Origin: Dysgonomonas sp. ZJ279
GTDB lineage: Bacteria; Bacteroidota; Bacteroidia; Bacteroidales; Dysgonomonadaceae
DNA length: 64,000 nucleotides
Assembly: GCF_011039205.1 (NCBI RefSeq)
Contig: NZ_JAAKEL010000010.1
Coordinates: 32,723-96,722, forward strand
Direction: 5' to 3'
Below the pieces are notes generated by a model, which was given only the letters and a program-made list of their open reading frames with translations, was not told where the DNA came from and did no database searches. A program made the translations under genes and the position numbers. Positions 54,977-63,880 of the stretch are shown one piece after another (the stretch's first letter is position 1; every line of letters begins with the position of its first letter).

Positions 54977-56371
54977 ATGAAATATCGTATAGAGAAAGAT
55001 ACTATGGGCGAGGTGCAAGTTCCTGCCGATAAATACTGGGGAGCACAGACCGAACGTTCGAGAAACAACTTCAAAATAGGCCCTGTGGCATCTATGCCTA
55101 AGGAAATTATTCATGCTTTCGGTTATCTTAAAAAAGCTGCTGCATTTGCTAATGCAGAATTAGGTGTTCTACCTGCCGATAAAAGGGATCTGATAGCCAA
55201 GGCTTGTGACGAGATTCTGGAAGAAAAGCTTGACGATCAGTTTCCATTGGTTATCTGGCAAACAGGGTCAGGCACTCAGTCTAACATGAATGTAAACGAA
55301 GTTATATCCAATCGGGCACTTGTTTTAAGCGGTGGTAATCTAGGAGATAAAAGTCCTATCCATCCCAATGATGATGTTAACAAATCGCAGTCGTCTAACG
55401 ATACATTTCCAACGGCTCTGCACATTGCAGCCTACAAGAAAATAGTTGAACATACCATACCGGCAGCAGAAAAATTACAAAAAGCTCTGGCTACAAAAGC
55501 TGAACAATTCAAAGATATTGTAAAGATAGGAAGAACTCATCTTCAGGATGCAACTCCTTTGACCTTAGGTCAGGAATTCTCGGGTTACACTGCGCAAGTA
55601 CAATATTCTATTGAAGCAATAAAAGCTACGCTAGGTCATCTGTCACAGTTGGCTTTAGGTGGTACAGCAGTGGGAACAGGACTTAATACACCGAAAGGTT
55701 ATGATACGAAAGTAGCGGAATATATAGCCCAATTTACAGGACACCCGTTTGTCACAGCCCCCAATAAGTTTGAGGCTCTGGCTTCGAACGATGCAATAGT
55801 GGGGACTCATGGCGCATTGAACAGATTAGCGGTTGCACTCTTTAAGATAGCACAAGATATACGTCTTCTCGGTTCGGGACCTCGCTCGGGAATCGGAGAA
55901 CTCAATCTACCGGAGAATGAGCCTGGTTCGTCCATTATGCCGGGTAAGGTTAACCCTACACAGAACGAAGCCCTAACCATGGTTTGTGTGCAAGTGATGG
56001 GTAATAACACAGCTATTACTTTTGCCGGAGCAAATGGTAATTATGAGTTGAATGTATTTAAACCTGTGATTGCGGCTAACTTCCTGCAATCGGCTCAATT
56101 ATTGGGTGATGCTTGTATTTCGTTCACCGACCATTGTGTATCGGGAATAGAGCCGAATCTGAAACGCATCAAAGAGCTAGTAGATAATTCATTAATGCTT
56201 GTCACGGCACTGAATACACATATTGGCTATGAGAAATCGGCAAAAATAGCAAAGGCTGCACATAAAAACGGTACAACTCTCAGAGAAGAAGCTGTGAAAT
56301 CGGGATTTCTTTCGGGTGAGCAATTCGACGAATGGGTGAAACCCGAAGATATGGTTGGCAGTCTGAAATGA
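54977..56371 (+). CDS. fumC: class II fumarate hydratase
   Basis: A 464-residue fumarase of the aspartase/fumarase superfamily, full length. Catalytic-site elements are [13 protein letters not shown] (97-109), THLQDA with the active His188, and the signature [10 protein letters not shown] (317-326) with the catalytic-loop Ser318. It converts fumarate to malate in the cytoplasm without an iron-sulfur cluster and so tolerates oxygen. It is a single gene between palindromic elements E3 and E4. The gene symbol follows family identity, not context. Confidence 0.94.
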   Translation: MKYRIEKDTMGEVQVPADKYWGAQTERSRNNFKIGPVASMPKEIIHAFGYLKKAAAFANAELGVLPADKRDLIAKACDEILEEKLDDQFPLVIWQTGSGTQSNMNVNEVISNRALVLSGGNLGDKSPIHPNDDVNKSQSSNDTFPTALHIAAYKKIVEHTIPAAEKLQKALATKAEQFKDIVKIGRTHLQDATPLTLGQEFSGYTAQVQYSIEAIKATLGHLSQLALGGTAVGTGLNTPKGYDTKVAEYIAQFTGHPFVTAPNKFEALASNDAIVGTHGALNRLAVALFKIAQDIRLLGSGPRSGIGELNLPENEPGSSIMPGKVNPTQNEALTMVCVQVMGNNTAITFAGANGNYELNVFKPVIAANFLQSAQLLGDACISFTDHCVSGIEPNLKRIKELVDNSLMLVTALNTHIGYEKSAKIAKAAHKNGTTLREEAVKSGFLSGEQFDEWVKPEDMVGSLK

Positions 56372-56394
56372 CGAAGTAAAAATATACAGATGAA

Positions 56395-56559
56395 AAAGCA
56401 GGAGGGTATGCCATAACTAAAATAGTACAGTAAAAATGCTACTCTCTCTTGTCATTCTGAACGGAGAGAAGAATCCCGACTCTTGATTAAGAGATCCTTC
56501 TCTCCGTTCAGGATAACAGAATCATACGAAAGATTACTTACGCTGCATCCTCCTGCTTT
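56395..56559. repeat. palindromic element E4 nested in a split terminator-like hairpin
   Basis: Inner arms 56450-56475 (TGTCATTCTGAACGGAGAG at the start) and 56493-56518 pair with three mismatches. Outside lie second arms, AAAGCAGGAGG plus TATGC (56395-56411) and GCATCCTCCTGCTTT (56545-56559), which read like a terminator stem: the minus strand continues CCTCCTGCTTTTTC. It separates the convergent fumarase and acetate-transporter genes. Confidence 0.82.
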
Positions 56560-56581
56560 ATAATATTATATAGCTAAATTT

Positions 56582-57178
56582 TTATTTTAGAAATGGAGCA
56601 CCAACAGGCACTAAGTCTTTTCCGAAAAAACTATTCAGATACTTTGCAGCTAACACATAGAAGGTTAATAATGAAATAGCCAATTCGGAATAAGCGGCAA
56701 CAGCATGCCAGATATGACCAAAACCAAAGGCATCTAGTGCTAAGCCTAAGAATAGAAGTACGATTAAGAACAAAAGGAAAAACATGGCTTTCGACATTTT
56801 CAATCCTGATATGAGCAAAATGATCGTAAGAATCATATAGCCTACAAATACTGCTCCTAGCTGTTTTACATCAACTGTTGCGGCCAAAGTCTCGCCTAAG
56901 CACCCTAACTTGATCAGCCAACTCATCGACATACCAATCCAAAATAAGCCATAGGCGCTAAATGCTGTTGCACCAAAAAGATTGTTATGCTTAAAATCGA
57001 ATATAGATGCTATGATCTGTGCCACTCCACCCAAGAACAGAGCCCAAGGCAATACAAATGCAAGACCATCTGTTAATCCTAACTTTTGAGTTGATGCCAC
57101 AAGCGTTACTATTGCCAAACCAAACAGACCAAGAGTCGTAGGGTCGGCAACTTCTACCTTTACTTTTTTAATTTCCAT
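56582..57178 (-). CDS. SatP/GPR1-FUN34-YaaH family acetate transporter
   Basis: A 198-residue six-helix membrane protein starting at ATG 57178. The 57205 frame begins at a TTG inside the -7 box and is rejected. The family signature is near ADPTTLGLFGLAIV (usually NPAPLGL) with later helices VLPWALFLGGVAQIIASIFD, NLFGATAFSAYGLFWIGMSM and AVAAYSELAISLLTFYVLAA. Members move acetate or succinate with protons. A normal length for SatP is about 190 residues. It converges with fumarase across element E4. Confidence 0.9.
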   Translation of the reverse strand: MEIKKVKVEVADPTTLGLFGLAIVTLVASTQKLGLTDGLAFVLPWALFLGGVAQIIASIFDFKHNNLFGATAFSAYGLFWIGMSMSWLIKLGCLGETLAATVDVKQLGAVFVGYMILTIILLISGLKMSKAMFFLLFLIVLLFLGLALDAFGFGHIWHAVAAYSELAISLLTFYVLAAKYLNSFFGKDLVPVGAPFLK

Positions 57179-57202
57179 TATTTCTAGTTTATAATTCGGG
57201 CG

Positions 57203-57231
57203 CAAAAATAGTAAATAAAAGGACTCGGCAA
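57203..57231 (-). promoter_or_regulatory. promoter of the acetate transporter gene
   Basis: The minus strand has TTG (57231-57229), 18 bp, then TATTTTTG (57210-57203), a TAnnTTTG match. The spacing is one base short of the common range. It supports the start codon at 57178. Confidence 0.55.
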
Positions 57232-57326
57232 TACCTTTTATTCAAAATCAGGAATTATATAATTTCGTAATGAAAATTATTGTTCGAAAATAGGGTAATA
57301 TATATTGAATGTGCAGTATTTACCTT

Positions 57327-58073
57327 TTATGCTAATTCGGATATTTCCTCTATACTTAATCCTGTAGATTCAGAAATTATTTCGAAGTCCACTCCTCTTT
57401 TCTTCAATTTAGAAGCAACCTCCTGCATTTGTTTATTCGGCTGAATGAGAGAAAACACCCAAGAGTAAATCTTATCTATTGTATCTACCAACTCCTTCTT
57501 GCCTTCATCTGTGCTAAAGTCTACCCCACAATAAGTGGAACTGTCTCGGTGCAGGACAAGATAATAAGTACCTCCCATTACAAGTGCAGTAAGAGCACTG
57601 AAGTTTATATCAGTATCTTTAAACAGATTTTCGTAAAATTTCACAAACATATTGGTGTTTGCCTCCCTCAGCTTCGATGTTTTAGATGTTATCGCATTAT
57701 TTTCGGATATTTCCCAAAGAATTAATTGCTGCATTCCCTTGTCCTTATACAACTCGAAAGTAACATCCCTTAAAAATTTAGTCAGAAAAATATCGTAGTT
57801 TCCACTTTTGAAATCATCAATATAATTCTCTAGAATACTATTCAACCAGAAATTATATTTTTCAACAAAAGCTTCAAACATGCCATTTAAGTTACCGTAC
57901 CTACTATAAATAACAGGAAGTTCAACTTTAGCTTCTTGAGAAACAGCAGAGAGTGTTACGTTACCAAAACCTCTTTCTTCAACTAAGTTTTTTACGGCAT
58001 TCATTATATCTCGCTCAACTTCGTAATTGGTACGACGAATACGTTTGCCTTTTTCTCTATCTTTTTCTTCCAT
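57327..58073 (-). CDS. TetR-family transcription regulator
   Basis: A 248-residue regulator. Its helix-turn-helix is at about residues 20-66 (NVTLSAVSQEAKVELPVIYS), after an unusually basic N-terminus (KGKRIRRTNYEVER). The C-terminal domain (about 80-215) is helical, followed by an extra tail (about 216-248) that looks like a short helical segment. It lies 149 bp upstream of the acetate transporter gene on the same strand, but that gene has its own promoter, so the link is unclear. A 9-bp inverted repeat at 58140-58174 could be its operator. Confidence 0.85.
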   Translation of the reverse strand: MEEKDREKGKRIRRTNYEVERDIMNAVKNLVEERGFGNVTLSAVSQEAKVELPVIYSRYGNLNGMFEAFVEKYNFWLNSILENYIDDFKSGNYDIFLTKFLRDVTFELYKDKGMQQLILWEISENNAITSKTSKLREANTNMFVKFYENLFKDTDINFSALTALVMGGTYYLVLHRDSSTYCGVDFSTDEGKKELVDTIDKIYSWVFSLIQPNKQMQEVASKLKKRGVDFEIISESTGLSIEEISELA

Positions 58074-58139
58074 GACGTTGTGTTTGTAAATTCTAGACGA
58101 AGATAAATATATTATTTCCCTGAACAGACATTTTCAGCT

Positions 58140-58174
58140 ATTTTAGGGAACGAATTAACGTATAGCCCTAAAAT
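58140..58174. promoter_or_regulatory. inverted repeat upstream of the TetR gene
   Basis: Perfect arms ATTTTAGGG (58140-58148) and CCCTAAAAT (58166-58174) with a 17-nt spacer, 67 bp upstream of the TetR start. Possible operator. Confidence 0.4.
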
Positions 58175-58277
58175 ATATCTATACAAACTTCGAGCATTGC
58201 AGCCGTAATAGTCTTCTTTGGAGACGATATAATCGTAAAAAAAGTTGGCTTAACACTCAAATATTTGTTAACCTCAA

Positions 58278-58299
58278 ACGATAGAAATACTTCTATCGT
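58278..58299 (-). terminator. hairpin after the 58322 gene
   Basis: A perfect 9-bp stem, ACGATAGAA (58278-58286) and TTCTATCGT (58291-58299), loop ATAC, followed on the minus strand by TTTGAGGTT. It lies 23 bp after the stop of the membrane-protein gene. Confidence 0.65.
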
Positions 58300-58321
58300 A
58301 TTCTCTAATCTATTGCTCAAT

Positions 58322-59263
58322 TTATACAATGGTTTCTTTCAAGCTCTCTTTAATCAACTTCTCTATAACAGGAAAATGCAATTCAATATTTTTACGATCC
58401 GATGACTTTAATATTATAGCCGGTTCATTATCTAAATTACCCTTTTCGAACTCTTTGGTCTTATATTCCTTGTTCAATACCAGATACACTTGATCGCGAT
58501 CGATAACGCACTTCAAGAAGCAACCATCGTCTGTCTGCTTTTTATTTATATAAGCCTTAAATCCATTTGAAGTAAAACTTACATTTTGATTACGGATATT
58601 CAAATCAAAAACTAAATATCCATAGATATCTTTTATTGTTTCAATGGCATTAGCATCAATATCATCTACTTGCTGCATAGTAGATAGCAGTTCACTTTGA
58701 AGGATAATATCTTCTAATATATCTTTCTCTATATTCTTTGTAGACAAGCCCAGTTCTTCGCGGCAATAGTCGGCAAAGCGAAATACAATCTGTTTATCGC
58801 TCGAACTAAGATTTACGATTCCTGTATCCGATGAATAGTTATTTGTAACTGTTTCATAAAAACTCTTGAACTCATAAATAGTTTTATCGCTGCCAATCAT
58901 CATCATCTTCGCCAGCAAAAATTCGATCTGCATTATTTCTTTCCGAGTAATTTTTAATGACCCGTCTTCCGTTTTCTCAAAGATAGTCTGCAATGTATCA
59001 ATTACCTGATTGTAAAGCAGTATCTTCTGTTCGAAGACTTTATCATTACGATCTTTTTCTTGCTCTGTTTCGGTTTGTTTTGTCAACAATACCATTGTTA
59101 TAACAGCAGCGAAGATAGTTCCGAAAATAGCTGCTGCGAACTCTTGCGCTGCCTTTTGACCGAGATTTTCAAACAAAGGCTCGAATGCTAAGAAAGCCGA
59201 GAATGCCATTAACAAAACAAAGAGTGCATTTCTGGCATTCTTCGAAATTGGGAATCGTTTCAT
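58322..59263 (-). CDS. membrane protein of unknown function with long cytoplasmic domain
   Basis: A 313-residue protein using ATG 59263; a longer frame from 59317 adds 18 unremarkable residues. Two membrane helices near the N-terminus (ARNALFVLLMAFSAFLAFEP and AAAIFGTIFAAVITMVLLTK) are followed by a helical region (about 75-140, KVFEQKILLYNQVIDTLQTI), a middle part and a C-terminal alpha/beta-like domain (about 215-313). No catalytic motif or family is recognised. It stands alone between two regulators or enzymes. Confidence 0.7.
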   Translation of the reverse strand: MKRFPISKNARNALFVLLMAFSAFLAFEPLFENLGQKAAQEFAAAIFGTIFAAVITMVLLTKQTETEQEKDRNDKVFEQKILLYNQVIDTLQTIFEKTEDGSLKITRKEIMQIEFLLAKMMMIGSDKTIYEFKSFYETVTNNYSSDTGIVNLSSSDKQIVFRFADYCREELGLSTKNIEKDILEDIILQSELLSTMQQVDDIDANAIETIKDIYGYLVFDLNIRNQNVSFTSNGFKAYINKKQTDDGCFLKCVIDRDQVYLVLNKEYKTKEFEKGNLDNEPAIILKSSDRKNIELHFPVIEKLIKESLKETIV

Positions 59264-59502
59264 AAGCGGTAAGTATTTATTTGACCAAAGGGACAATTTA
59301 TTTAAACATGCAAACACTGTTTAAAATTCGTATCTCCATAGTAAACTTGCTACAATCAGAACAATTAACTTCTGTTATTGTTTACAAAAGTTAAAAATAG
59401 CGATAATAAAGTTATTTAAATAGATGGATAAACTATTGGACATATCCTTTGAATTATCAAAACATATTTTTAGCTTTATAGCTGAATCTAAAATCATATA
59501 CC

Positions 59503-61107
59503 ATGGACAACCTTAAGAAAGCAGGATTAATCATCATCCCTATTACTTTATTCAGCCCCTACATATATGGACAGCAAGATGTACAAACTAAAAAATCGCG
59601 TCCTAATATTATCCATATTATGACTGACGACCACTCGTTCCAGACCATCAGTGCATACGGACATCCTATATCGCAACTTGCTCCCACTCCTAATATCGAC
59701 CGTTTAGCGAATGAAGGTATGCTTTTTCAGCAAGCATTTGTTGAAAATTCATTATCTACACCAAGCAGGGCATGTCTGATAACGGGCTTATATAGTCATC
59801 AAAATGGACAACGTCAATTGGGAAAAGGGATCGATTCTACTAAAACATTCTTCTCCGAACTGCTACACGAGCAGGGATACGAAACTGGTGTTGTTGGTAA
59901 ATGGCATATGCAATGTGAGCCTAAAGGCTTCGATTTCTATCATATACTATGGGATCAGGGAGATTATTATAATCCGGCATTCAGAAGTAAGAATTCCAAC
60001 GGAAAATATATAAAAGAAGAGGGATATGCTACAACTCTCACTACCGATCATTCGATTGAATTCTTGGAACAAAGGGATAAAGATAAACCATTCTGTTTGC
60101 TTGTACATCACAAAGCACCTCATCGCAACTGGATGCCCGAAGAGAAATATCTCGATCTGTATGAGGATGTGGAATTTCCTAAACCATCTACGTTCTACGA
60201 CGACTATAGCACACGATGCTCTGCCGCAAGTACTCAGGATATGACTGTTGATAAGACTATGGAATTTGTACACGACCTCAAGGTGATCGAGCTAAAAGAT
60301 ACTGCTCCCTATAACAAAGAAGGAAACATAAAAGGATTCGAAAATTCGCTGAACAGAATGACTCCTTCACAACGCACAGCATGGGAAAATGCTTACCACC
60401 CAAAGAATGAAAAATTTATTAGCGATAAGCTATCGGGTAATGAATTGCTTGACTGGAAATTTCAACGCTATTTGAGAGATTATCTTCGTTGTATTAAATC
60501 TATTGACGACGAGGTAGGACGACTCATTCAATATCTTGAAAAAGAAGGGTTATTAGAGAATACAATCATTGTTTATACATCCGACCAAGGGTTCTATATG
60601 GGTGAGCATGGATGGTTCGACAAACGTTTTATGTACGAAGAGTCTTTCCGGACACCTCTTATTATCCGCTATCCGAAAGCCATAAAAGCAGGATCTAAAA
60701 CCAATGCTTTGGTACAGAATATCGACTATGCTCCTACTTATCTTTCATTGGCAGGAATAGAAAAACCGGAAGAAATGAGTGGAAGGTCGCTCGAAACTCT
60801 TTTTGAAGGAGAGAAACCTGCCGATTGGAGAGAAAGCCTCTATTATCATTACTATGACTATCCGGCAGTGCATAATGTGAGGAAGCACGACGGTGTAAGA
60901 ACCGATCGTTACAAACTAATCCATTTTTATGGAGAAGGTGAGATGGCAGATGATGAAGACATTAATTGTAATGAACTATATGATCTTAAGAGTGATCCGA
61001 ATGAATTAAACAATCTGTACGGACAAAATGGTTATCAGGAAATTACAAAAGAACTGCAAGATACATTAGACAAGTATAGAAAAGATTTGAAAGTTGACGA
61101 GTTCTGA
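59503..61107 (+). CDS. serine-type S1 family sulfatase
   Basis: A 534-residue secreted sulfatase with a signal peptide ending near YIYGQQ. Metal-binding Asp42/Asp43 (MTDDHS), the formylglycine site STPSR with Ser85 as the modified residue, then GKWHM and the later YTSDQGFYMGEHGWFDKR metal site are all present. A Ser at the modified position requires the anaerobic radical-SAM maturase (anSME), not encoded in this window. The overall sequence style recalls N-acetylglucosamine-6-sulfatase relatives (S1_11-like), an inference only. Cleaves sulfate from host or algal glycans. Confidence 0.93.
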   Translation: MDNLKKAGLIIIPITLFSPYIYGQQDVQTKKSRPNIIHIMTDDHSFQTISAYGHPISQLAPTPNIDRLANEGMLFQQAFVENSLSTPSRACLITGLYSHQNGQRQLGKGIDSTKTFFSELLHEQGYETGVVGKWHMQCEPKGFDFYHILWDQGDYYNPAFRSKNSNGKYIKEEGYATTLTTDHSIEFLEQRDKDKPFCLLVHHKAPHRNWMPEEKYLDLYEDVEFPKPSTFYDDYSTRCSAASTQDMTVDKTMEFVHDLKVIELKDTAPYNKEGNIKGFENSLNRMTPSQRTAWENAYHPKNEKFISDKLSGNELLDWKFQRYLRDYLRCIKSIDDEVGRLIQYLEKEGLLENTIIVYTSDQGFYMGEHGWFDKRFMYEESFRTPLIIRYPKAIKAGSKTNALVQNIDYAPTYLSLAGIEKPEEMSGRSLETLFEGEKPADWRESLYYHYYDYPAVHNVRKHDGVRTDRYKLIHFYGEGEMADDEDINCNELYDLKSDPNELNNLYGQNGYQEITKELQDTLDKYRKDLKVDEF

Positions 61108-61145
61108 TTGATCATCCTCCAAAGTTCTCGACTCTATAAATTTAC

Positions 61146-62885
61146 TTACTTGAACGTAAATGATTTTATTATAGCGGCTTTATCCAAAAGTTCTTCCTTA
61201 CTTTTGGCTCTTACTGTGACTAATACTTCATAATCGTCCTTGTATGTTTTCATAAAACCCAAATAGTAAGTGCCCTGCTGATATAAGAGGATATGCCAGT
61301 TTTTCGACTTTATAGTACTAATTCCACTTTCGAAGATCGAAATATTCTTATTACTTGAAAAAGATCTGAACATTCCCTCTGCTGTTATTTTCAAATCCAT
61401 AGGTTTTGGATCTTTTCTTATGGTAACAGATACCCCTGAATTGGATAACGAATAGAGACTCAGTTGTGTCTTTTCTTTGGGCAAGTCAGATATTATTGCA
61501 TTTTTAGGGAGTTGTTTATGCTTACCTCCAATTGAAGATTGATAGTCACCAGAGGCTCCATATAGATTTATCTCCAGACCCAAAGCTGACAGATTGCATT
61601 TAAATGTATTCGTTAAATCAGGTTCAGGCAATAATACCTTTCCTATTTTCACCGAAGAGAGAGGAGCCAACTTAAAGACAGAAGAAAAAGGTTTGTTCGT
61701 ATTGCTCTTTGCACGAGGGAGGTTATTGCTTTCTATCTTCATTGTTGATAGGAGATCATCTACTGTTGAAGCATTCTTTTCTGTAATACCAAATATCTCG
61801 TTACTGTATTTAATGTCATTATCAGTATAATAAAAGGTCAGTGCCACCTGATCTTTTGTTCCATATATTATAGCAGGAAATTCAAATCCATCAATTACTA
61901 TGTTTCCCTCTTTCGAATATATTGCATCGACAGCCGACTTTTGTGCAAATTCTTCCATATTGAAAGTAGTATTATAGAAATAGCTGCGAAGTATTAACCC
62001 CATTTCTGTATTGGGACTTCTGAAGGAGTTTATTATCATAGAGGTTTTTATTAGATCTACACCATCTAATTCTATTCGATTAAACACTTTATCCAGATTA
62101 TCGACCTGCTTACCAGAAATCTTATATTCCCATTTTTCAGGAATCGTAATACTGTAATTGAGTTTTTCGAAATCGAATGTAGTTTCTTTAGATAGAATGC
62201 CTTCCATATTCACTAATTCATCGAATATATCGGAATTTTCAGTTTTCTTACTTTTCTTATCGAAATAACCGTTTCTCAATTTATTTTCATAAGTGAGTAA
62301 CCCAAGACTATACTTCTCGGCACGGAAACTTTTGATTATTTTTTCAAATTCTTTCTTGGTATTCTTGTCGATATCGGAGTTGAAGCTGAAAGCATATAAA
62401 TACCCATTATAATTAAGCAGATGTACCTCATGTGTTTCATCTTTTTGTTTCATTTTATAAGAAGTAGTTTTCCCGAGTTTGGTCTTAAGTGAAGATGTAA
62501 AGTCCACGAAATATGGTCGCTGAGATACTGCCATTCTTGTTAACTTAGCTTCTCCAGCCGTCATACTCATTCTGAAAAAAACAGAATTCTCCTTTAGAGA
62601 AAAAAGGATGTGATTATCATTCGACTCATCCAGATTTGTAATATCGAAGAAATAGTCTGTTCTGTCATCTTGCATATCTGTAAAGACATTCTTCTTAGAA
62701 GTCGGCATTGTTTTAAAACCGGCTAAAGCAGGTAATGATAAGCTTATGCCCAATTGAGGTAAATTAAAATCAGTCTTGTCTTTGTTGTGAAGAAAAAGAG
62801 GCTTAATTGTTGATTGTGCTTTTAGGTTGGAGGATAAACCAATAAGTATTAATGCGATAGTAAGGTATAGTAATGCTTTCATCAA
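61146..62885 (-). CDS. secreted protein of three similar domains, unknown function
   Basis: A 579-residue exported protein with a signal peptide ending near LKAQ. Three segments end in similar helices: FEKIIKSFRAEK (about 190), VDDLLSTMKIES (about 385) and LLDKAAIIKSFTFK (C-terminus). Each about 190-residue unit has a strand such as LGISLSLPALAGFK, LNYSITIPEKWEYK or LGLEINLYGASGDY near its start. This looks like three copies of a PsbP/DcrB/Mog1-type fold (inference). No catalytic residues are evident. It converges with the sulfatase gene with a 38-bp gap. Confidence 0.7.
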   Translation of the reverse strand: MMKALLYLTIALILIGLSSNLKAQSTIKPLFLHNKDKTDFNLPQLGISLSLPALAGFKTMPTSKKNVFTDMQDDRTDYFFDITNLDESNDNHILFSLKENSVFFRMSMTAGEAKLTRMAVSQRPYFVDFTSSLKTKLGKTTSYKMKQKDETHEVHLLNYNGYLYAFSFNSDIDKNTKKEFEKIIKSFRAEKYSLGLLTYENKLRNGYFDKKSKKTENSDIFDELVNMEGILSKETTFDFEKLNYSITIPEKWEYKISGKQVDNLDKVFNRIELDGVDLIKTSMIINSFRSPNTEMGLILRSYFYNTTFNMEEFAQKSAVDAIYSKEGNIVIDGFEFPAIIYGTKDQVALTFYYTDNDIKYSNEIFGITEKNASTVDDLLSTMKIESNNLPRAKSNTNKPFSSVFKLAPLSSVKIGKVLLPEPDLTNTFKCNLSALGLEINLYGASGDYQSSIGGKHKQLPKNAIISDLPKEKTQLSLYSLSNSGVSVTIRKDPKPMDLKITAEGMFRSFSSNKNISIFESGISTIKSKNWHILLYQQGTYYLGFMKTYKDDYEVLVTVRAKSKEELLDKAAIIKSFTFK

Positions 62886-62908
62886 AATTTACTTTGTGTT
62901 ATATCCGC

Positions 62909-62916
62909 CAAAGATA
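62909..62916 (-). promoter_or_regulatory. -7 box of the 61146 gene
   Basis: The minus strand reads TATCTTTG, a TAnnTTTG match, 24 bp before the start at 62885. No -33 box is seen at normal spacing. Confidence 0.45.
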
Positions 62917-62986
62917 AATATTTTAACTAGTCTTTTCTACTATCCAACGCAAATTAAGGATCTATCTTGATTTTAAATACTACTGT

Positions 62987-63784
62987 TTACTCATTCATCA
63001 GTAATATACTGCCCAAAATAAGGCTTACGGTATCTGCTTTTTTGAGTACCATCAAATGATCGCCTCCCTGCACAGGAAAAGCATTCCGTATCAGTTCGTA
63101 AGGAAATATCTGATCATCCGTACCATGGATATGATAAAGGTGCTTGCAATTATTATTGGGAGTCCAGTTAGTAATCTCCTTCACTGCCCATTTCACATAC
63201 ACAGGATCCGTATAAATCATAAATTGCGAAACTTCACTTGTAGGCATCTGATATACAAACTGATTGAAAGCATTTGTTATAAAATCGGTAGAATAATAGA
63301 GACTCATTGGTAACCTTTCAGTCAGATTAACTCTTTTCACTGCACGAAAAAGTGTCGGAATCTCTTCTTCTCGTTTGAAAGATGATATAATAATACTTTT
63401 TTCGGGTTGGAGAAACAGGCTCATTTCCTGCATTATCACTGCACCAAACGAGTAACCGACCAATGTAAAAGGAGACGAAGTATCTATTTTTTGAGCCATA
63501 GTATGAGCATACTCAGTCAGACTTTCATCGGGGCGCGGAGTATGCCATTCGATATATACTTTCTTATATCCTATAGGAAGTTTAATATTGTCAAATACTG
63601 CACAATTATAACACATACCTGATATGAAATAAACATTGATGTCTATTTTCTCATCATTCCTCCTTAACCTTTTCCATAAAGATTTGAGAAGACTTAGCGA
63701 ATAATTGGTTTTGCTCATATTTGCCGCCCTTGTTATTGGTTTATTAGTTATAAAGATAAGACTTTTATTTTCTTTAGAAGACAT
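62987..63784 (-). CDS. alpha/beta hydrolase, thioesterase-like
   Basis: A 265-residue hydrolase (243 if Met23 is the start). The fold is indicated by VYFISGMCYNCAVFD, nucleophile Ser in LVGYSFGAVIMQE, acid Asp in IHGTDDQIFP and His in GGDHLMVLKK. There is no signal peptide when starting at Met23. Small enzymes of this kind hydrolyse thioesters or esters; the substrate is unknown. The start is uncertain; both ATGs are plausible. Upstream lies the terminator of the barrel gene at 63881. Confidence 0.82.
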   Translation of the reverse strand: MSSKENKSLIFITNKPITRAANMSKTNYSLSLLKSLWKRLRRNDEKIDINVYFISGMCYNCAVFDNIKLPIGYKKVYIEWHTPRPDESLTEYAHTMAQKIDTSSPFTLVGYSFGAVIMQEMSLFLQPEKSIIISSFKREEEIPTLFRAVKRVNLTERLPMSLYYSTDFITNAFNQFVYQMPTSEVSQFMIYTDPVYVKWAVKEITNWTPNNNCKHLYHIHGTDDQIFPYELIRNAFPVQGGDHLMVLKKADTVSLILGSILLMNE

Positions 63785-63819
63785 AAGACACCCTTATGTA
63801 ATTAAAGACGACCGACATA

Positions 63820-63853
63820 TACAAAAACAATGCGAGCCACTTTCGTAGCTCGC
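63820..63853 (-). terminator. terminator of the outer-membrane barrel gene
   Basis: On the minus strand a stem GCGAGCTAC/GTGGCTCGC with a GAAA tetraloop (63853-63832) is followed by ATTGTTTTTG. One T-G pair occurs in the stem. Confidence 0.85.
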
Positions 63854-63880
63854 TATAAATATATAAATTACCGTTAAGTG

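Noticed and set aside
57179..57205. N-terminal extension of the acetate transporter from TTG 57205
   Set aside because: It overlaps the TATTTTTG promoter element, and the family starts near the ATG at 57178.
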